A stretch of DNA of 64,000 bases from Erinaceus europaeus (GCF_950295315.1 NC_080164.1:6890082-6954081); one strand, 5' to 3'; positions 22,901 through 37,900 are shown, counted from the stretch's first letter. Translations and numbers: made by a program. Notes: a model not told the origin generated them from the sequence alone.

Positions 22901-25900
22901 ATAACAATGACATCAATAACTTTTACTCTCTTACCAAAAAGTTTGCCAGCAGTATCACAGGAAAAGGAGTAGAAGAAAGCAATTCCAGTTCCAGTTAAAC
23001 CACCCCCCCAAAAAAAATAAATAAATAAAATAACTCGGCGTGAAGCTAGCAAAGGAGGTACAAGGACCTGTACAATGACGATTGCCAGGCCTTGTGAAGA
23101 GTAACGGCAGGCAGCATGAAAAAAAATGGAAGAACGTCCTTAGTCAAGAGTTGGAAGGATAAAGATCATCCCAAAGTGATCGATAGATTCAGCACGACAC
23201 CTACCAAATTCTCAGTGACAATTTTCAAGGAAACTGAACAACATAATCCAGGTTTACAGCTGTTTGTGAAGTATCATGATTCCTAAAACGCCCTAGCGGC
23301 TATATTAGCGCTTTGTATTAAAGGAGTCAAACATCGGAAAAAAAAAAAAACTTAGGCTGCAGATGTCCTTAGAGCTTTCGCATCCACGCTTCCTTTTCAG
23401 TGCCTCGATATGCTGGAAATCTTGGGGATTCCCTGGGTCCGAGCCGCTGGGGAGGCGGAAGCCATGTGTGCATACCTCAATGCCAGTGGCCGTGTGGACG
23501 CCTGTCTCACCAACGACGGAGACGCCTTCCTGTACGGAGCCCAGACCGTCTACAGGAACTTCACTATGAACACCAAGGTAGCTCTTCTTACTCTTTTTCA
23601 GCACTTGTTTTAAAGGTGACCTTTTTTTTATATATTTATTTATTTATTTTCCCTTTTGTTGCCCTTGCTGTTTTGTTGTTGTTGTTGTAGTTATTGATAT
23701 TGTCATTGTTGGGTAGGACAGAGAGAGATGGGGAAGACAGAGGGGGAGAGAAAGACAGACACCTGCAGACCTGCTTCACCACCTGTGAAGCGACTCCCCT
23801 GCAGGTGGGGAGCCCGGGGCTCAAACCGGGGTCCTCAAGCCGGCCCTTGCGCTTCACGCCACGTGCTCTTAACCCGCTGTACTACCTCCGAACTCCCAAA
23901 GGTGACCCTTTTGAAAGGCGTTTGTAAATGATTAAATAACCATAGACAATGCCTTCATACCTGGAACAAAGCAAGTGAGAAATAAAAATTTTGTATTATA
24001 CAAAATAGCTTTGCCCATAGCCCTTCTCTTTGAATTGTGGTATTCTTGCCTTCGGAGTTTGATTTAGGACTAGCGTAATTCTGAGTTGATTTCAATCACA
24101 TACTGCGAACTTGAATATAGGATTTAATTGCTTTGACTCAGAATTTTCACTTTTGGTAACATTCCATTAAAAACAGCTCCAAATTCGCAGGGATGTTAAC
24201 TGTAGCATTGCTATTAATTACTTAAAATTGATAAACATCCAAATGTACGTTAATAAGGAGTGACTAAGTGCAACTAGGTTCTTAACGAGGGGAGGTACCA
24301 CTAATGGGTGTTTTGGTTATTAAGTGTTCAAAGACTAGGCAAGGGAGGATGAAAGCCAGGATTGATCAACTTGTCAATTTTAATTCTCAATTGAGTGTTA
24401 ATAATGTTCTTACTGAGACACACTTCCTAAGTGTCCATTTAACATAAAATATGCAACTGTCTGTCACATGTACACATTGTAACTGTTTTTAATATATCAG
24501 AAAACAGTCATCATAAAGGAATACATTATTGATCTTAAGAATATCCATCCAGGTAGCTTAGTTTGTAAAATAAATTTTATCCTATTGTCACTTGAAAATA
24601 TGAGTAATTGGGTGGGGAAGACATAATGGTTATGCAAACAGACTCTCATACCTGAGATTCTGAGGTTCCAGGTTCAATTCCTAGTACCATCATAAGCCAG
24701 AGCTAAGCAGTGTTCCGCTAAAAAAGAAAAAAATATATATATATATATTTCTTTTTATGGATAGATATATCCCTATGTATGTGTGTAGGTTTCTGAACTA
24801 AAAATATATTTATATAAAAAAAGAAAATATGGGAGTCAGGAGGTAGCGCACGTGGCGCGAAGCGCAAGGACCGGTGTAAAGATCCTGGTTCAATCCCTGG
24901 CTCCCCACCTGCAGGGGAGTCGCTTCACAGGCGGTGAAGCAGGTCTGCAGGTGTCTGTCTTTCTCTCCCTTCTCTGTCTTCCCCTTCTCTCTCCATTTCG
25001 CTCTGTCCTATCCAACGATGATGATGTCAATAACAACAATAATAACTACAACAATAAAACAACAAGGGCAACAAAAGGGAATGAATGAATGAATAAATAA
25101 ATAAATAAGAATGTTTAAAAATAAAAAAAAAAGAATATATTCATCATGCTGTTGACAATAAGTAACTTTAGGTGATGCAGTTATAGGAAATGTTAACTTT
25201 CTCATATCCATTTTTCATTGTTTAACTTTGTGAGGTGAAATGTACTTTTGTAGACACCCAACATAATAAGACCGCACACGCGTGCGCGCGCACACACACA
25301 CATGATTACTATAGTATTAGCCATTTTTGAAACTGAATTTCCTTTTAATATTGAAATGTTAGAGTCTATGGAAATTCTGCTCAGGGTATTGCTTTGTAAA
25401 CTTACAGCAATAAGTAATTAAAGAAAACTGAATTTTAAAGAGTGTTTAGTATAGAAATGTTGATTCTTTTGGAAATGAAGCTGTCAACGAGCCTGTGCTT
25501 CCTTCCAGGACCCACATGTCGACTGTTACACAATGTCATCCATCAAGCAGAAGCTGGGCTTGGATCGAGATGCACTGGTCGGACTAGCGGTCCTCCTTGG
25601 CTGTGACTACCTTCCAAAGGTTCCCAGAACGTTGTTTCTGATCACTATTCACAGGGAGTCGTGTCTTTTCTGAGATCTTGCAGAGAGTCTAATTCACAAT
25701 CTTAATTTAGGTATAGTAAACTATACATTAAAATAGTGAGCATTTCAGGACTGCGTTAAAAAAAAGGACTCATTGTGACTCTCTCAGAAGCAAAAGTAAA
25801 GTAGCCAGCAGTGCTGAAGATGGAATCTCAGCAGACCACTATTCCCGATTAAAAGATTGGCATTCAAGGGTCACACGCTCCTCAGCTCCTCAGCGAAGTC

Positions 25901-28900
25901 GGATCTCTCCTATCACGCCAGTTGCTGTCAATTATTTGCTCGTCAGTCTCCACTGCAGCCTTCCAGCTGTGCACATGTTCAGTGCTGTTATTCTTGTTGC
26001 TAAGCAACACATCATTGTTCTGCCCCCTCTGCCCCTTAGCGCTGTATTGAGTCTTGTTCATAAAACCTTATTTCTATATCACCAGATAGTGAGCATAATG
26101 GTCTAACTAATCGATGTAGCAGGTGAATCAGGCATTCAGAATTAGAAGGAAAAGCCCGTTTTCTGAGCTGCCATGTCTCCCAGTATAAAGCGAGCTGGAC
26201 AGTAGCTCTGGCATTATGTGGCTGCTGATCATCTGTCTCCTGGCTGAATTCCTTGTTCTATTATATGCTCTTTGCTGGAGGGAATTCTAATGAAGAATGA
26301 TGTAATTTTTCAGTCACCTGAGTTGAGGAGAAAGAGGAATTAACAAGATAGTAAAATTATTAACAGTAATTTGTTTTGTTTTATTATTGTTATTTTTATT
26401 TGATTTATTTATGTATCACCAAAGCACTGCTCAGCTCTGGCTTATGGTGTAGGGAGAGTAACCTGGGACCTCAGGCACTAGAGTCTTTGCATACCCATTG
26501 TGCTATCTACCTGTCCCATCACAGTAATTTTTTAAAAATTTTTATTAGTGATTCAATATTGATTTACAAAACTAGAAGACAACGGGGGTGTAATTTCACA
26601 CCTTTCCCACCACTAGAGTTCTGTGTCCCCATTCCCTCCATTGGAAACTGCATTAGTTCTTCCAAGATCACAGATATGGGTTAATCTTTATTTGCTGGAT
26701 AGAGACAGTCAGAAATTGAGAGGAAAGAGGGTGATAGAGAGGGAGAGAGAAAGAGAGCGGCCCTGCTTCACCACTTTTGAAGTTTTCCCCCTACAGGTGG
26801 GCCTGGGGGGCTCGAACCTAGGACCTTGCGCGGGTTGGCTTATTTCTATCTATCTATAGTTACATAAATTTACCCCCCTTTTTTCTTTTCTATGGTCCTG
26901 CCTTCTCTTCCTTTCTAAGTCACACCTACTACTTTTTTTTTTTCACAGAGAGAAATGGAGAGAGGAGGGTAAGACAGAGAAGGGGAGAGAAAGAGAGACA
27001 CCTGCCGACCTGCTTCACCACCTGTGAAGCGACTCCCCTGCAGGTGGGGAGCCGGGGCTTGAACCAGGATCCTTAGGCCAGTCCTTGTGCTTTGCGCCAC
27101 CTGCGCTTAACCTGCTGCACTTACCACCCAATTCCTATACCTACTACTTCAGAGTGTCTTTTTTTTTCTTCCCTTCTTCTCTCTCTGGGCTTTGATGAAC
27201 TTAAGAGTTCCAGGCCCTCTGGTCATCTTTCTCTAACATTTACCCCTCTGGGAGTATGGACCAGAGTTCTTTATTGGGTGCAGAAGGTGGAAGGTCTGGC
27301 TTCTGTAATTGCTTCTCTGCTGAATGTGGGCGTTGGCAGGTTGATTCATACTCCCAGCCTATAACAGTAATTTCTAAGTTATGTCATTAGTGGCCAAGTA
27401 GAGAAGAAAAAATATATATACATATATATTTATATTTGTATTAAATTTCTTTATTGGGGGATTAATGTTTTACATTTGACAGTAAATACAATAGTTTGTA
27501 CATAACATTTCTCAGTTTTCCATGTAACAATACAACCCCCACTAGGTCCTCTGTCATCCTTTTTGGACCTGTACTCTCCCCCCCATCCACCCCAGAGTCT
27601 TTTACTTTGGTGCAGTACACCAACTCCAGTTCAGGTTCTACTTGTGTTTTCTCTTCTGATCTTGTTTTTCAACTTCTGCCTGAGAGTGAGATCATCCCAT
27701 ACTCATCCTTCCGTTTCTGACTTATTTCACTTCACATGAAATCAGTATTTTTTTTTTTTAACAAGTAAGAAAAGAAAGAGGAAGTGATCCAGGTCACTTG
27801 GTAAAATTTGTGCCTTATCATATGCAGAGCCCGAGTTTCCAGCCCAGGCCTCACGCGAGAGCACCAAAGATTGCCTTGTGAAAAGCTTCCTGGATGCCGG
27901 ACCAGTACAGTGATACCCCTACTCCCTCCTTCTCCCCTCCCCTCATATTTTATTGGCTCACACCCTCACTGTCTAAATGTTTTTTTTAAAAGAAAGAGGA
28001 GTTTGAGTGGAAGCAGTACTGGCACTAAAATACTAAAATACCAGGACTGCTTTAAAATAAATAGTCAAGCAGTTGAGGAGAGATAGCATAATGGTTATGC
28101 AAAAAGACTTTCATCCCTGAGGCTCCATAGTCCCTGGTTCAATCCCCTCCATAAGTCTGAGCTGAGCAGTGCTCTGATTAAAAACTAAAAGTTAATAATA
28201 ATTAAAAAATCAAATTTAAGAAACAGTAAAAATCAAAGGCGGAAAGAAATTTCCATAGCACATAAAATACATTACTATATTTCTCATCCTGAGACAGAAG
28301 GCCTATACTTTGCTTATAGTTTTATTATAATTACATCTACAATAGCTCAGTGTTGAATGAAATGACTTGAACTCTCAGAAATTTAGCTACAGTGTTTTTA
28401 TACTGTGAACTCAGCTGTTTTGACCTTTTCTGTTCCTGTGTGTAAGTAAATAAAACCTCCGTCTACCTATATTCTTTTTACAGAAAGATACTTATGTCCA
28501 TTTAGCAACCTGTAAGTTCCCAAGGGCTTTAAGATTTCATTACATGCTAATATAAAAAGGAAACGTCTAGCAACTAGTAAGCAAAAGCCACAAGCCCTGA
28601 GAGACTAGACAGGATGCTGGAGACCCTTTTGTGCCATGTGCTGCCCTGCCATTTTCGTTGCTGAGGATCTTGTGTGCAGTGAACTTGCGTGTCATTTCTG
28701 TATCTCCACATTCATTCAGTGGTACAGTCTGTCACTGGTTTACTGTAATCCACTTCATTTGTGTGTTCCCTGCTGATTAACTTTGAAATTTCTCTTCCCG
28801 CTCTCTGTCAGGGAGTGCCTGGAGTTGGAAAAGAGCAAGTGTTAAAACTTACACAGATTTTGAAAGGACAGAGTTTACTGAAGAGGTAACAAAGCTTTAC

Positions 28901-31900
28901 TTTTCTCTTCTGCCATTGACTGTTGTGATTCTAACTGACCGTTACCAGAAGAGCTGTGCTTTCTATAAGAAAAGTTGATGTTTCCAAACTGATCTTGGTT
29001 TTCATTTAAAAAATATGTCTTGTATCCTGAAGTTCTTCAAAGGAAGGATGAGCGAATATGTCCTAAGCCAAGACAAAATTTTTTCCCAATATTATTAGCT
29101 CAGTCTGAGCATGTCAGATGAGCTTATTTTTCACTACAGGCATTTGCCACAGACTGTTGTAGGATTTTTTTTATCAGGAAATAAAGGCAAACACAGCGTC
29201 AGACTGCTTTCTTGTCTAAAACTCTCTGACATTGTGTTCATCTTCTGTAAGTGAAATGCCTGATGTGCAGCAAATATTTAACGAGTAACATTTGATCAGA
29301 ATGTTTACTTGACCTCCTTTGTTCTGTAGTCAAAGACTTAACTGATGCAGGAGTCTAATTAGACGCTGCGGTTTGAGAATTATGACAACGAGATTCAGAA
29401 TAGATTACGGTCTGTTAACTCTACTGCTTACTGTTTTGAAAGGGTGGACTATACTTATAAACACACTGCTTTATAAACGTGATATTAATGTTGACAAGCT
29501 GGACCCAGTCTTAGAAGGAAAAAAGGAAGGACATGGGGGGGGGGGATTTAAAACAGCCTTGCTTCTGATAGGACCGAGATGGTGAGAATAAAAGAAACAT
29601 GAAGGGGGCATGAATGAGAAGAGGATCTCAAACCACTGCTCTTCCCTACGATACGTCTCTTTTAACTGCAAAGCTAGTGATAGGTCTAAGATTTTAGTAG
29701 GTCTGTTTAGTAGGTCTTTCTGTTAACATTTACCCCTCTGGGAGTATGGACCAGAGTTCTTTACTGGGATGCAGAAGGTGGAAGGTCTGGCTTCTGTAAT
29801 TGCTTCTCTGCTGAACGTGGGCATTGGCAGGTTAATTCATACCCCAAGGGGTTGAACCTGAGGCGTAAGGAGGCCTCAGGCATGCAAATTGGTGCTCTGA
29901 TAGAGTTATTCTCCATGGCCTCAGTTTTACTTTAAGTTCTGTTGACTGTTACTTCAGTAGCAACCAGTGCTAATTTTAGTAAAAATAGTCATAATAAATA
30001 GAACAACAACTAGTACCAGTGAGAACTGTGCTTGAACTAGGAGAGTAGCTATGTTGGTAAGCAGTGTTTAGAGAAATAGCAAGGACAATCTAAAGGAGAA
30101 GCAAGAAAATCTGTGCTCACCATTTTATTAAATGCTTGTCTTCTTGAGAATAATGAGGTTGTATTTCTTGTTATAATCATCTGTCATTCTTTTTTTTTTT
30201 CTTTTCTTCTGCCTCCAGGGTTATTGCTGGGGCTCAGTGCCTGCACCATGAATCCACTGCTCCTGGAGGCCATTTTCCCCCTTTTGTTGTTGTTGTAGCC
30301 TTGTTGTGGTTATTGTTGATGTCCTTCATTATTGGATAGGACAGAGAGAAATGGAGAGAGGAGGGGAAGACGGGGGAGAGAAAGATAGACACCTGCAGAC
30401 CTGCTTCACCGCCTGTGAAGCGATTCCTGTGCAGGTGGGGAGCCAGGGGCTCGAACTGGGATCCTTACACTGGTCCTTGCGCTTCATGCCACGTGCACTT
30501 AACCCACTGTGCTGCCGCCCAACCCCCCCATCTGCCATTCTTATTCGCTATTGATGTTGAATGATTTCATCCTACTTGTTTTTAACTTTTTAAAAAATAT
30601 TTTATTTGTTCATTCATTTATTTATTTATGTATTATGGGGTGAGAGATGAGGGATCAGAGAGAAAGAACCAGAACATAGCTAACTCCAGCAAAATGGTGC
30701 AAGGGGAGAACCTGAGGCGTGAGGAGGCCTCAGGCATGCAAATTGGTGCTCTGACAGACACAGCTATTCTCCATGGCCTCCGTTTTACTTCTGTTGACTG
30801 TTACTTCAGCAGCAACCAGTGCTAATTTCAGCAAAGTTCTGCTTGGTGTTTGCAGTAAATGAGTCAGTGTTTCCAAAGTGATAATAGTGATAATAAATAG
30901 AACAACAACTAGTACCAGATGTCACACAGTGAACTAAAAAAGTTACTTAACTTAGTGGTGGCCCAGAGTTATTGCAGTGGCTAGAGCTTTGAAACATGGA
31001 GTCTCAGGTTCAATTTCTGGCATCACATACACCAGAGTGATGTCCTAGTTTCTCTCTCTAAGGCTAATAAATACATCTTAAAAAAAAAATCAGGGAGTCG
31101 GGCAGTAGCACAGTGGGGTAAGGGCGCATGGATGGAGCAAAGCGCAAGGACCGGCGTAAGGATCCCAGTTCGAGCCCCCGGCTCCCCACCTGCAAGGGAG
31201 TCGCTTCACAGGCGGTGAAGCAGGTCTGCAGGTGTCTGTCTTTCTCTCCCCCTCTTTCTTCCTATCCTCTCTCCATTTCTCTGTCCTATCCAGCAACAAC
31301 AACAACAACATCAATAATAACTACAACAATAAAACAACAAGGGCAACAAAAAGGAATAAATAAATATTTTTTAAAAATTGATAAGGGCCACAAAATGGAA
31401 ATTAAATAAATAAATATTTTTTTAAAAAAACATCATTTACCTCTTTAGTTTCTGAGCCAGAAACTAAACTCATTTGGGTAGTATGCTTTCTGGCCATGTA
31501 CATGGCCCAGCTCCACCTTGCTGAAGGACGCATTGGTGCCGTGTTCTTTTGTTTTCACTCTCTACCTGCTTCTCTGCTTCTATCTAAAAATAGAATATCA
31601 AAAAAAATTTAAAGGCTTTAATTTCTGGGATTAGGAGCCCCTTCCGAAGGGATCTGTTGTTACAATGCACAAAGCCTTTGGTCTGGCCCCAGGTGATGTG
31701 TTAATAATGAGAGGGTCACAGCAGCAGAGCAGACACCATGGGTGTTGTGGCAGTGTGGTGCCTCTCTGCCTCTTCCCCTCTCTCTCCGTGAACTAGAAAG
31801 CAGTGAGAACTCAACCTGTGACAGGTGGCATTGCGTGTGTAGAAGCTGCTGGTGGTGGAAACCAAAGGAAAAAGCTTCAGTTTCTGTTAAGGGGGGACAT

Positions 31901-34900
31901 TAATTCAAAGTCTGGGTGGTTTTATGTTAACCTGGAACTTCAGTAAAAAGCAATGAACTTTGATTTAGAAATTTTTTATTTATTTATTAATGAGAAAGAT
32001 AGGAAGAGAAAGAGAAAGAAACAGACATCATTCTGGCACATGTGCTGCTGGGGATTGAACTTTGATTAGAAATATTTTTTTAAAAAAAGAGATTTTATTT
32101 ATTTATTAATGAGAAAGATAGGAGGAGGGAAAGAACCAGATGTCACGCTGGTACATGTGCTGCCGGGGATTGAACTCAAGACCTCATGCTTGAGAGTCCA
32201 ATGCTTTATCCACTGCACCACCTCCCAGACCACTTATTTAAAAATCTTAACAGCAATATTCATTTTTCTTCAAGTTGCCTGTTAAGCAAATGGGCTTCAC
32301 TCTCTGCATAAGAGATAAGGGCATAGTTTATGGCCTTACCACCCTCAGCACCTCCGACCTCCTCTGATCTCAGGAGAGTTAAGGACATGATGACTTCAGC
32401 TAATCTAGATTTTTCCAAATTGCTTTTACCCAGAAGCATGTGATTTCTGACATAGAGGAAAGACAAAGAGAAGTATTTCTGACAAAGAGAAATATTTGTC
32501 TTCCTGCACACAAAAAGAAATAAAAAGCAAACGTGTAAGTCATTCTCCCTATATACTTCTGCTTAAGTTAGGATTCTTCAAAGATAAAAAAAAAAAAAGG
32601 TCGAATAATACAGGAATATGCATACTCACATCTACCTGCATGTGTCTCTTAACCATCTTGACTGCAAACTCTGCTGTTTAGGAGGCCACGAAACTGCTAC
32701 ATAGACAAATAATTTCCCCAGGCTATGCCAGCAACTCAGTCACCCATCAAAGAGAAAACAAGTTGACAGGTGGAAGGGAACAGAATAGCCTGACACTTGA
32801 GGGAATGCAACACTTCAGTAACCCTGCTTTTTCTTCCTTTTTCTTTTTTTGTTTTTGTTTCTCTTAATTATCTTCTGTGAAAGGTTTGATCAGTGGAATG
32901 AAAAATCTTGTGATTCTAACCCACAACCACCAGTCATTAAAAAGCTGGCCCACTGCTCCATCTGTTCTCACCCAGGTAAGTAGTCATAGAGAACGCTATT
33001 TCTCCTCTCCCCCCTCTTCCCCTCTTTTTCCTTCTCTGTGCTCTCTCCTCTAGCCAAAAGAAGTAAGAAAGAAAAGAAAAGATAAGATGGTTACTGGTAA
33101 TGATGAATGAGCACACCAAGCCCCAGTGATAATACTGATGGCAGGAAAAAAAAAAAAGCTCTTATATACAAGACATCCTGGCAGCTCATCTTTTAACACA
33201 TATACTGCCTTACTTGTCTTAACCTATTTTCATTACATTGAGAAATCCTAGATAAAATCATAGGTGAAATAAAAGTATAGGTAAGAGGCCATTCTATAAA
33301 ACTATAATAAAATGACATTGTTTTCTCATTGATGATTTAATAATAACAATTAACAAAATTGTAGGTTAGGAGGGATACAATTCCATATAATTCCTACCAC
33401 CAGAGATCTGTGTCCCATCACCTCCATTGGAAGTTTCCCTGTTCTTTACTCCTCTGGGATTATGGGCCAAAATTCTTTTTTCTTTTTTAAAATTTTTTTA
33501 TAATCTTTATTTTATTTATTGGATCGAGATAGCCGGAAATCTAGAGGGAAGGGCATGATAGGGAGAGATAGAGAGATACTCATAGCCCTGCTTCACTACT
33601 CGCAAAGCTTTCCCCCTTGCGGGTGGAGACTGGGGGCTCAAACCTGGGTCCTTACGTATTGTCACATGTGTGCTCAACCAGGTATGCCACCACCCGGTCC
33701 CTGGGCCAAAATTCTTTATGGAGTGCAGAAGGTGGAAGGTCTGCTTCTGTAGTTGCTTCTCTGCTGAGCATAGACATTGGCACTTTGATCTGTACCCCTA
33801 GCCTATTTCTGTCTTTCCCTAGGGGGGTAGGACTCTAGAGAGGTAAGGTTCCAGGGCACACTAGTGAGGTCATCTGCCCAGGGAGGTCTTGATGGTGTCA
33901 TGGTAGCATCTGCAATTTGGTGTCTGAAAGGCAGTTAAGATATAAAGCAGGGCAAGTTGTTTAATAGGAACTTAAAAGGTAAGAATAGAGCAGGTGGATC
34001 TAAGGGTCTTCATATGGGAAGAAACTAGGAAGTCTATTTTAGATATATTCTAAGGGGCCCATGTCATTAGTTTTTTTATGAGCCCAACAACTAACATGCA
34101 GGTGGACTAAAAGTATTGTCTGGGAAGGTGGTGTCAGAGCTGAGAATAGGACTAGAAAGCTGGATCAGGGCAGAGATCTGTATAGCTCCCAAACATGAGG
34201 AAAGTATATAAATACCATTAACTGTTAGCCCCATCGATCTGACCTTAGGCCCATGTCTATTCACGTTTAACACAGAAGCCTGTGTGACCTCTGAGTCCCT
34301 GTCAGTCTGAGCCCACAGTCTGTGGTCACAGCTGGGAACATTCTAGACAGCACTCATTTCAGGACCCGTCTTCCTCAAGTGGCAGTGTGACCCAGCCTCC
34401 CTTCAGAGAGTGGGGCAGTCAATTTAAGTCCTATCACTTGCATAGTCTCTTCCATATTCTCAAAACAATGTCGGAGATGGTCACACTTCCCGCTGGACGT
34501 GAACCAGGACCCCATGCCTATACCACAGTCAGAATTTGTCCATGTTTTCTCAGTGACCTTTAAAAATATGGTAACGGGGGGTCGGGAGGTAGCGCAGCGG
34601 GTTAAGCTCAGGTGGCGCAAAGTACAAAGAACGGCATAAGGATCCCGATTCAAGCCCCTGGCTCCCCACCTGCAGGGGGGGTCACTTCACAAGCGGTGAA
34701 ACATGTCTGCAGGTGTCTGTCTTTCTCTCCCCATTCTCTGTCTTCCCCATCTCTCTCCATTTCTCTCTGTCCTATCCAACAACAGCAATATCAGTAGCAA
34801 CAATAATAATAACTACAACAAAACAACAAAGGCAACAAAAGGGAATAAATAAATATTAGAAAAGATTTAAAATATATGAGGAGTGCATTGCTGTCTTCCT

Positions 34901-37900
34901 TTAACACTCTTGCTGAAGTGTCCATTTCATGAACTAAGTAAATAATCTTGTGTTGGCCTAATAGTTATAGCTCCCTTTCCTGACATGTAGCTGCCACATA
35001 AAACAGTTTTCTCTTGTTGGCTATTATAAATACATAGTTTCAGGTTATAAGTTAACACTCAGAATAATCTACTATACATATACATATACATATATATATA
35101 TATTGTCATGGAGCTCAGAGTCTCCTTAGACAAAGAACTATTGTATTGTTTATTACTCTTTTCAGCATAAAGATATTGAAACTCTTTTGTATGCGAGACA
35201 TCCTGTTTTTAATTTTTTTTAATAAAAATATAGGGTTAGAGAGGTATAATTCCACAAAATTCTCACTACCAGAGTTCCATGTCCAGCACCTTTATCAGAA
35301 CCTTTCCTATTCTTTATCCTTCTGGGTACATGGACCCAGGATCATTATGGAGTGCAGAGATGGGAGCTCTGGCTTCTATAATTGCTTCTCTGATGGACGC
35401 GGGCATTGGCAGGTTGATCTATATTCCCAGCCTGTTTCTATATTTCCCTAGTGGGGCAGGGCTCTGGAGAGGTGGGGTTCCAGGGTACATTGCTGAGGTC
35501 ATCTGCCCAGGGAATTCATGTTGACATCATAGTGGCATCTGCAACTTGGTGCCTGAAAAGCATTAAGATATAAAGCGGAGCAAGCTGTTTAATAATCAGG
35601 AACCTAAAGGTAAAAATATAGCAGATGAGATTTGGGGGTCTCCATTTTGGAAAAAGCTAGTAGGTCTATTTTAGGTATGTTCCAAGGGACCCATGACTTT
35701 ACTAATTCTTCCCTGAGCCTGACAGCTAACATGCAGGTAGACCCAAGGTATTGTTTGGGGAGATAGAGTCAGAGTTGGAAATAGGACTAGAAAGCTGCAT
35801 CAGGGAAGAGAGTAGCTCCCAAACGGGGAAAGTATATAAATACCATTAACTGTAAACCCCATCGAACATTCTAGGAACATTCTAGGCTGCACTCATTGCA
35901 GGACCCATCTTCCTCGAGTGGTACAGGATTTTGGCCCAGCCTCCCTGTGGAGAATGGGGCAGTCCCTACCATTGACCATCCACATTGAGGGCAAGGTCCT
36001 ATAGAAGCCCACAGGAGGGTCCACTATGCTGTTCCTGATGGAGATGACTTGTGACACTGGAGAGAGAGATGTTAGAGGTCTAGGCTCATCATGTCTGTGT
36101 GGGAATCCCAGGATAATGGGGTGGCCTGGTAGTGACTAAAGTCTTCATTAAGGTGTGCCAGTCTCTTGCTCTTATTCAGCTTTTGTAGCCCTTACTTTGT
36201 CTGACAAAGTTAGACTTGAAGTGATTGAGGGAAGTGAAATAGAAAGTAAGTAAGGAGGGTGTCTACATCTAAGTAGAAACTATTTGACTAAGTACTTTAT
36301 AGTGTTTGTTTTAGGTCTTTCTACTTGCTTGCCTGCACCTATTGAGTCACTGCAAACCCTCATGCACAAAAACCATACTACTTTTGTGTTTCCTTACAGG
36401 TTCCCCTAAAGATCATGAGCGCAATGGGTGCACATTATGTCAAAGTGACCGATACTGTGAACCACATGATTATGAATACTGTTGTCCTTGCGAGTGGCAC
36501 CAGACAGAACACGCCAGGCAGCTCCATGCGGTGGAGTACAGTATTCGGAAGTAGGCTTGCCCCCCACTCCTACACACACTGTTGACAGAGTTCCACATGA
36601 CCTCCCCTCGTGTCTAGACTAATACCATCTCACGAAACCCCATTTTTGATTCTGTTCAGCAATTAGACTGTCTCACAGTATAATGGCTAATAGTTATTCA
36701 GAGAAAGAAGCTTGATGACTAGACCACTGTGAAAGAACATTTTTCGTTAAATGAGAGGAGATTGGATGGGATTTCAGCGTCCGTCTAAAATTGATAGCAT
36801 TAATAACAAATATAATTTATTTTCAGGAAAGCTTGCAGTTGTGAGGGCTTCCCATTCCATGAGGTAACAGTTAATATTTAAATGCGCGTTTATTTCAGAA
36901 GCTTTTCTTAGCAGCTAGAAACCTTAACTCCTTTTTCTTTCTTTTTTTGTTTTTTGCTCTTTCTTTCTTTCTAGGTTATCCAAGAATTCCTTTTGGATAA
37001 GAATGAGTTGGTGAAGGAAATCAAGCACCAAAGACCTGATTTGTTACTGTTTCAGGTACTTGAAATTCAGTTCTTATTACTTCGGTATGAAGTTAAGTAT
37101 TTAGAAGATGAAACAGGATGTTAATGTTGTTCTGATAAGAAAACTTAAACATAACTATGTTGATTGCCCATGCATTTTCCAGCTTTTATTCCTTTGCCAC
37201 ACCACGGCCATATTTTTCAAACTGTAAGATAAATCATAATTGTGATTTTTTTTTTTAAAGGAAAATTTAAATGTGTGTTTATTTACATGGCACTTGAGGA
37301 TGTGTTAGGTTAGAAGGAATGAGAGAGTATCGGGATCATCTGTTTATACTGTTATAAAAGGCAATGCCACGGGGCTGGGTGGTGGCACATCTGGTTGAGT
37401 GCTTGTGTTACAGTGCACATGGACCCAGGTTCAAATCCCTGATCCCCACCTTCAGGGGAGAAGCTTCATGAACAGTGAAGCAGGGCTGCAGGTGTCTCTC
37501 TGTCTCACTCCCTATCTCACCCTTCCCTCTAAATTTCTCTGTTTCTATCCAATAAATAATAAAATATAAAAAGTAATTTTTTTTTTAAAAAAGGGAATGT
37601 CATTTAGAAGGACATGGTGGTTTTTTTAGTCCATGACTGAAATTTAAATGTGAGTAGACTGTTGAAGCCCTATGTAATTGTCAAAAGAGAATTGGTAGTA
37701 CTCATCTCATGAAGCCACTGAGAATAAATGAGAGTATTTATGTCAGACACGAATAGCAGATACAAGGGGCACAGTAAGTGCTAACTACTCGTTGCTTCTT
37801 GGTGTCAGTGACAGATGGGGGCCAGCACAGTAACACACCTGGATAAGGAACTGCTTTGCCAGGTACCTGACACAGGTTCGAGCCCAGCCCTCCGCACACT

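Larger units (their letters stand above)
26520..27375 (-). mobile_element. RX retroposon with two nested SINEs
   Basis: Minus-strand, 5'-truncated. The direct repeat acagtaattt stands at both ends (about 26521 and 27364). RX sequence is seen at 26530-26680, 26850-26930 and 27135-27362; the pieces are collinear once the SINEs are removed. Confidence 0.8.

Noticed and set aside
25620..28811. U12-type intron to explain the odd donor
   Set aside because: The donor lacks ATATCC/GTATCC and no well-placed U12 branch site is seen; the acceptor is an ordinary polypyrimidine-AG.
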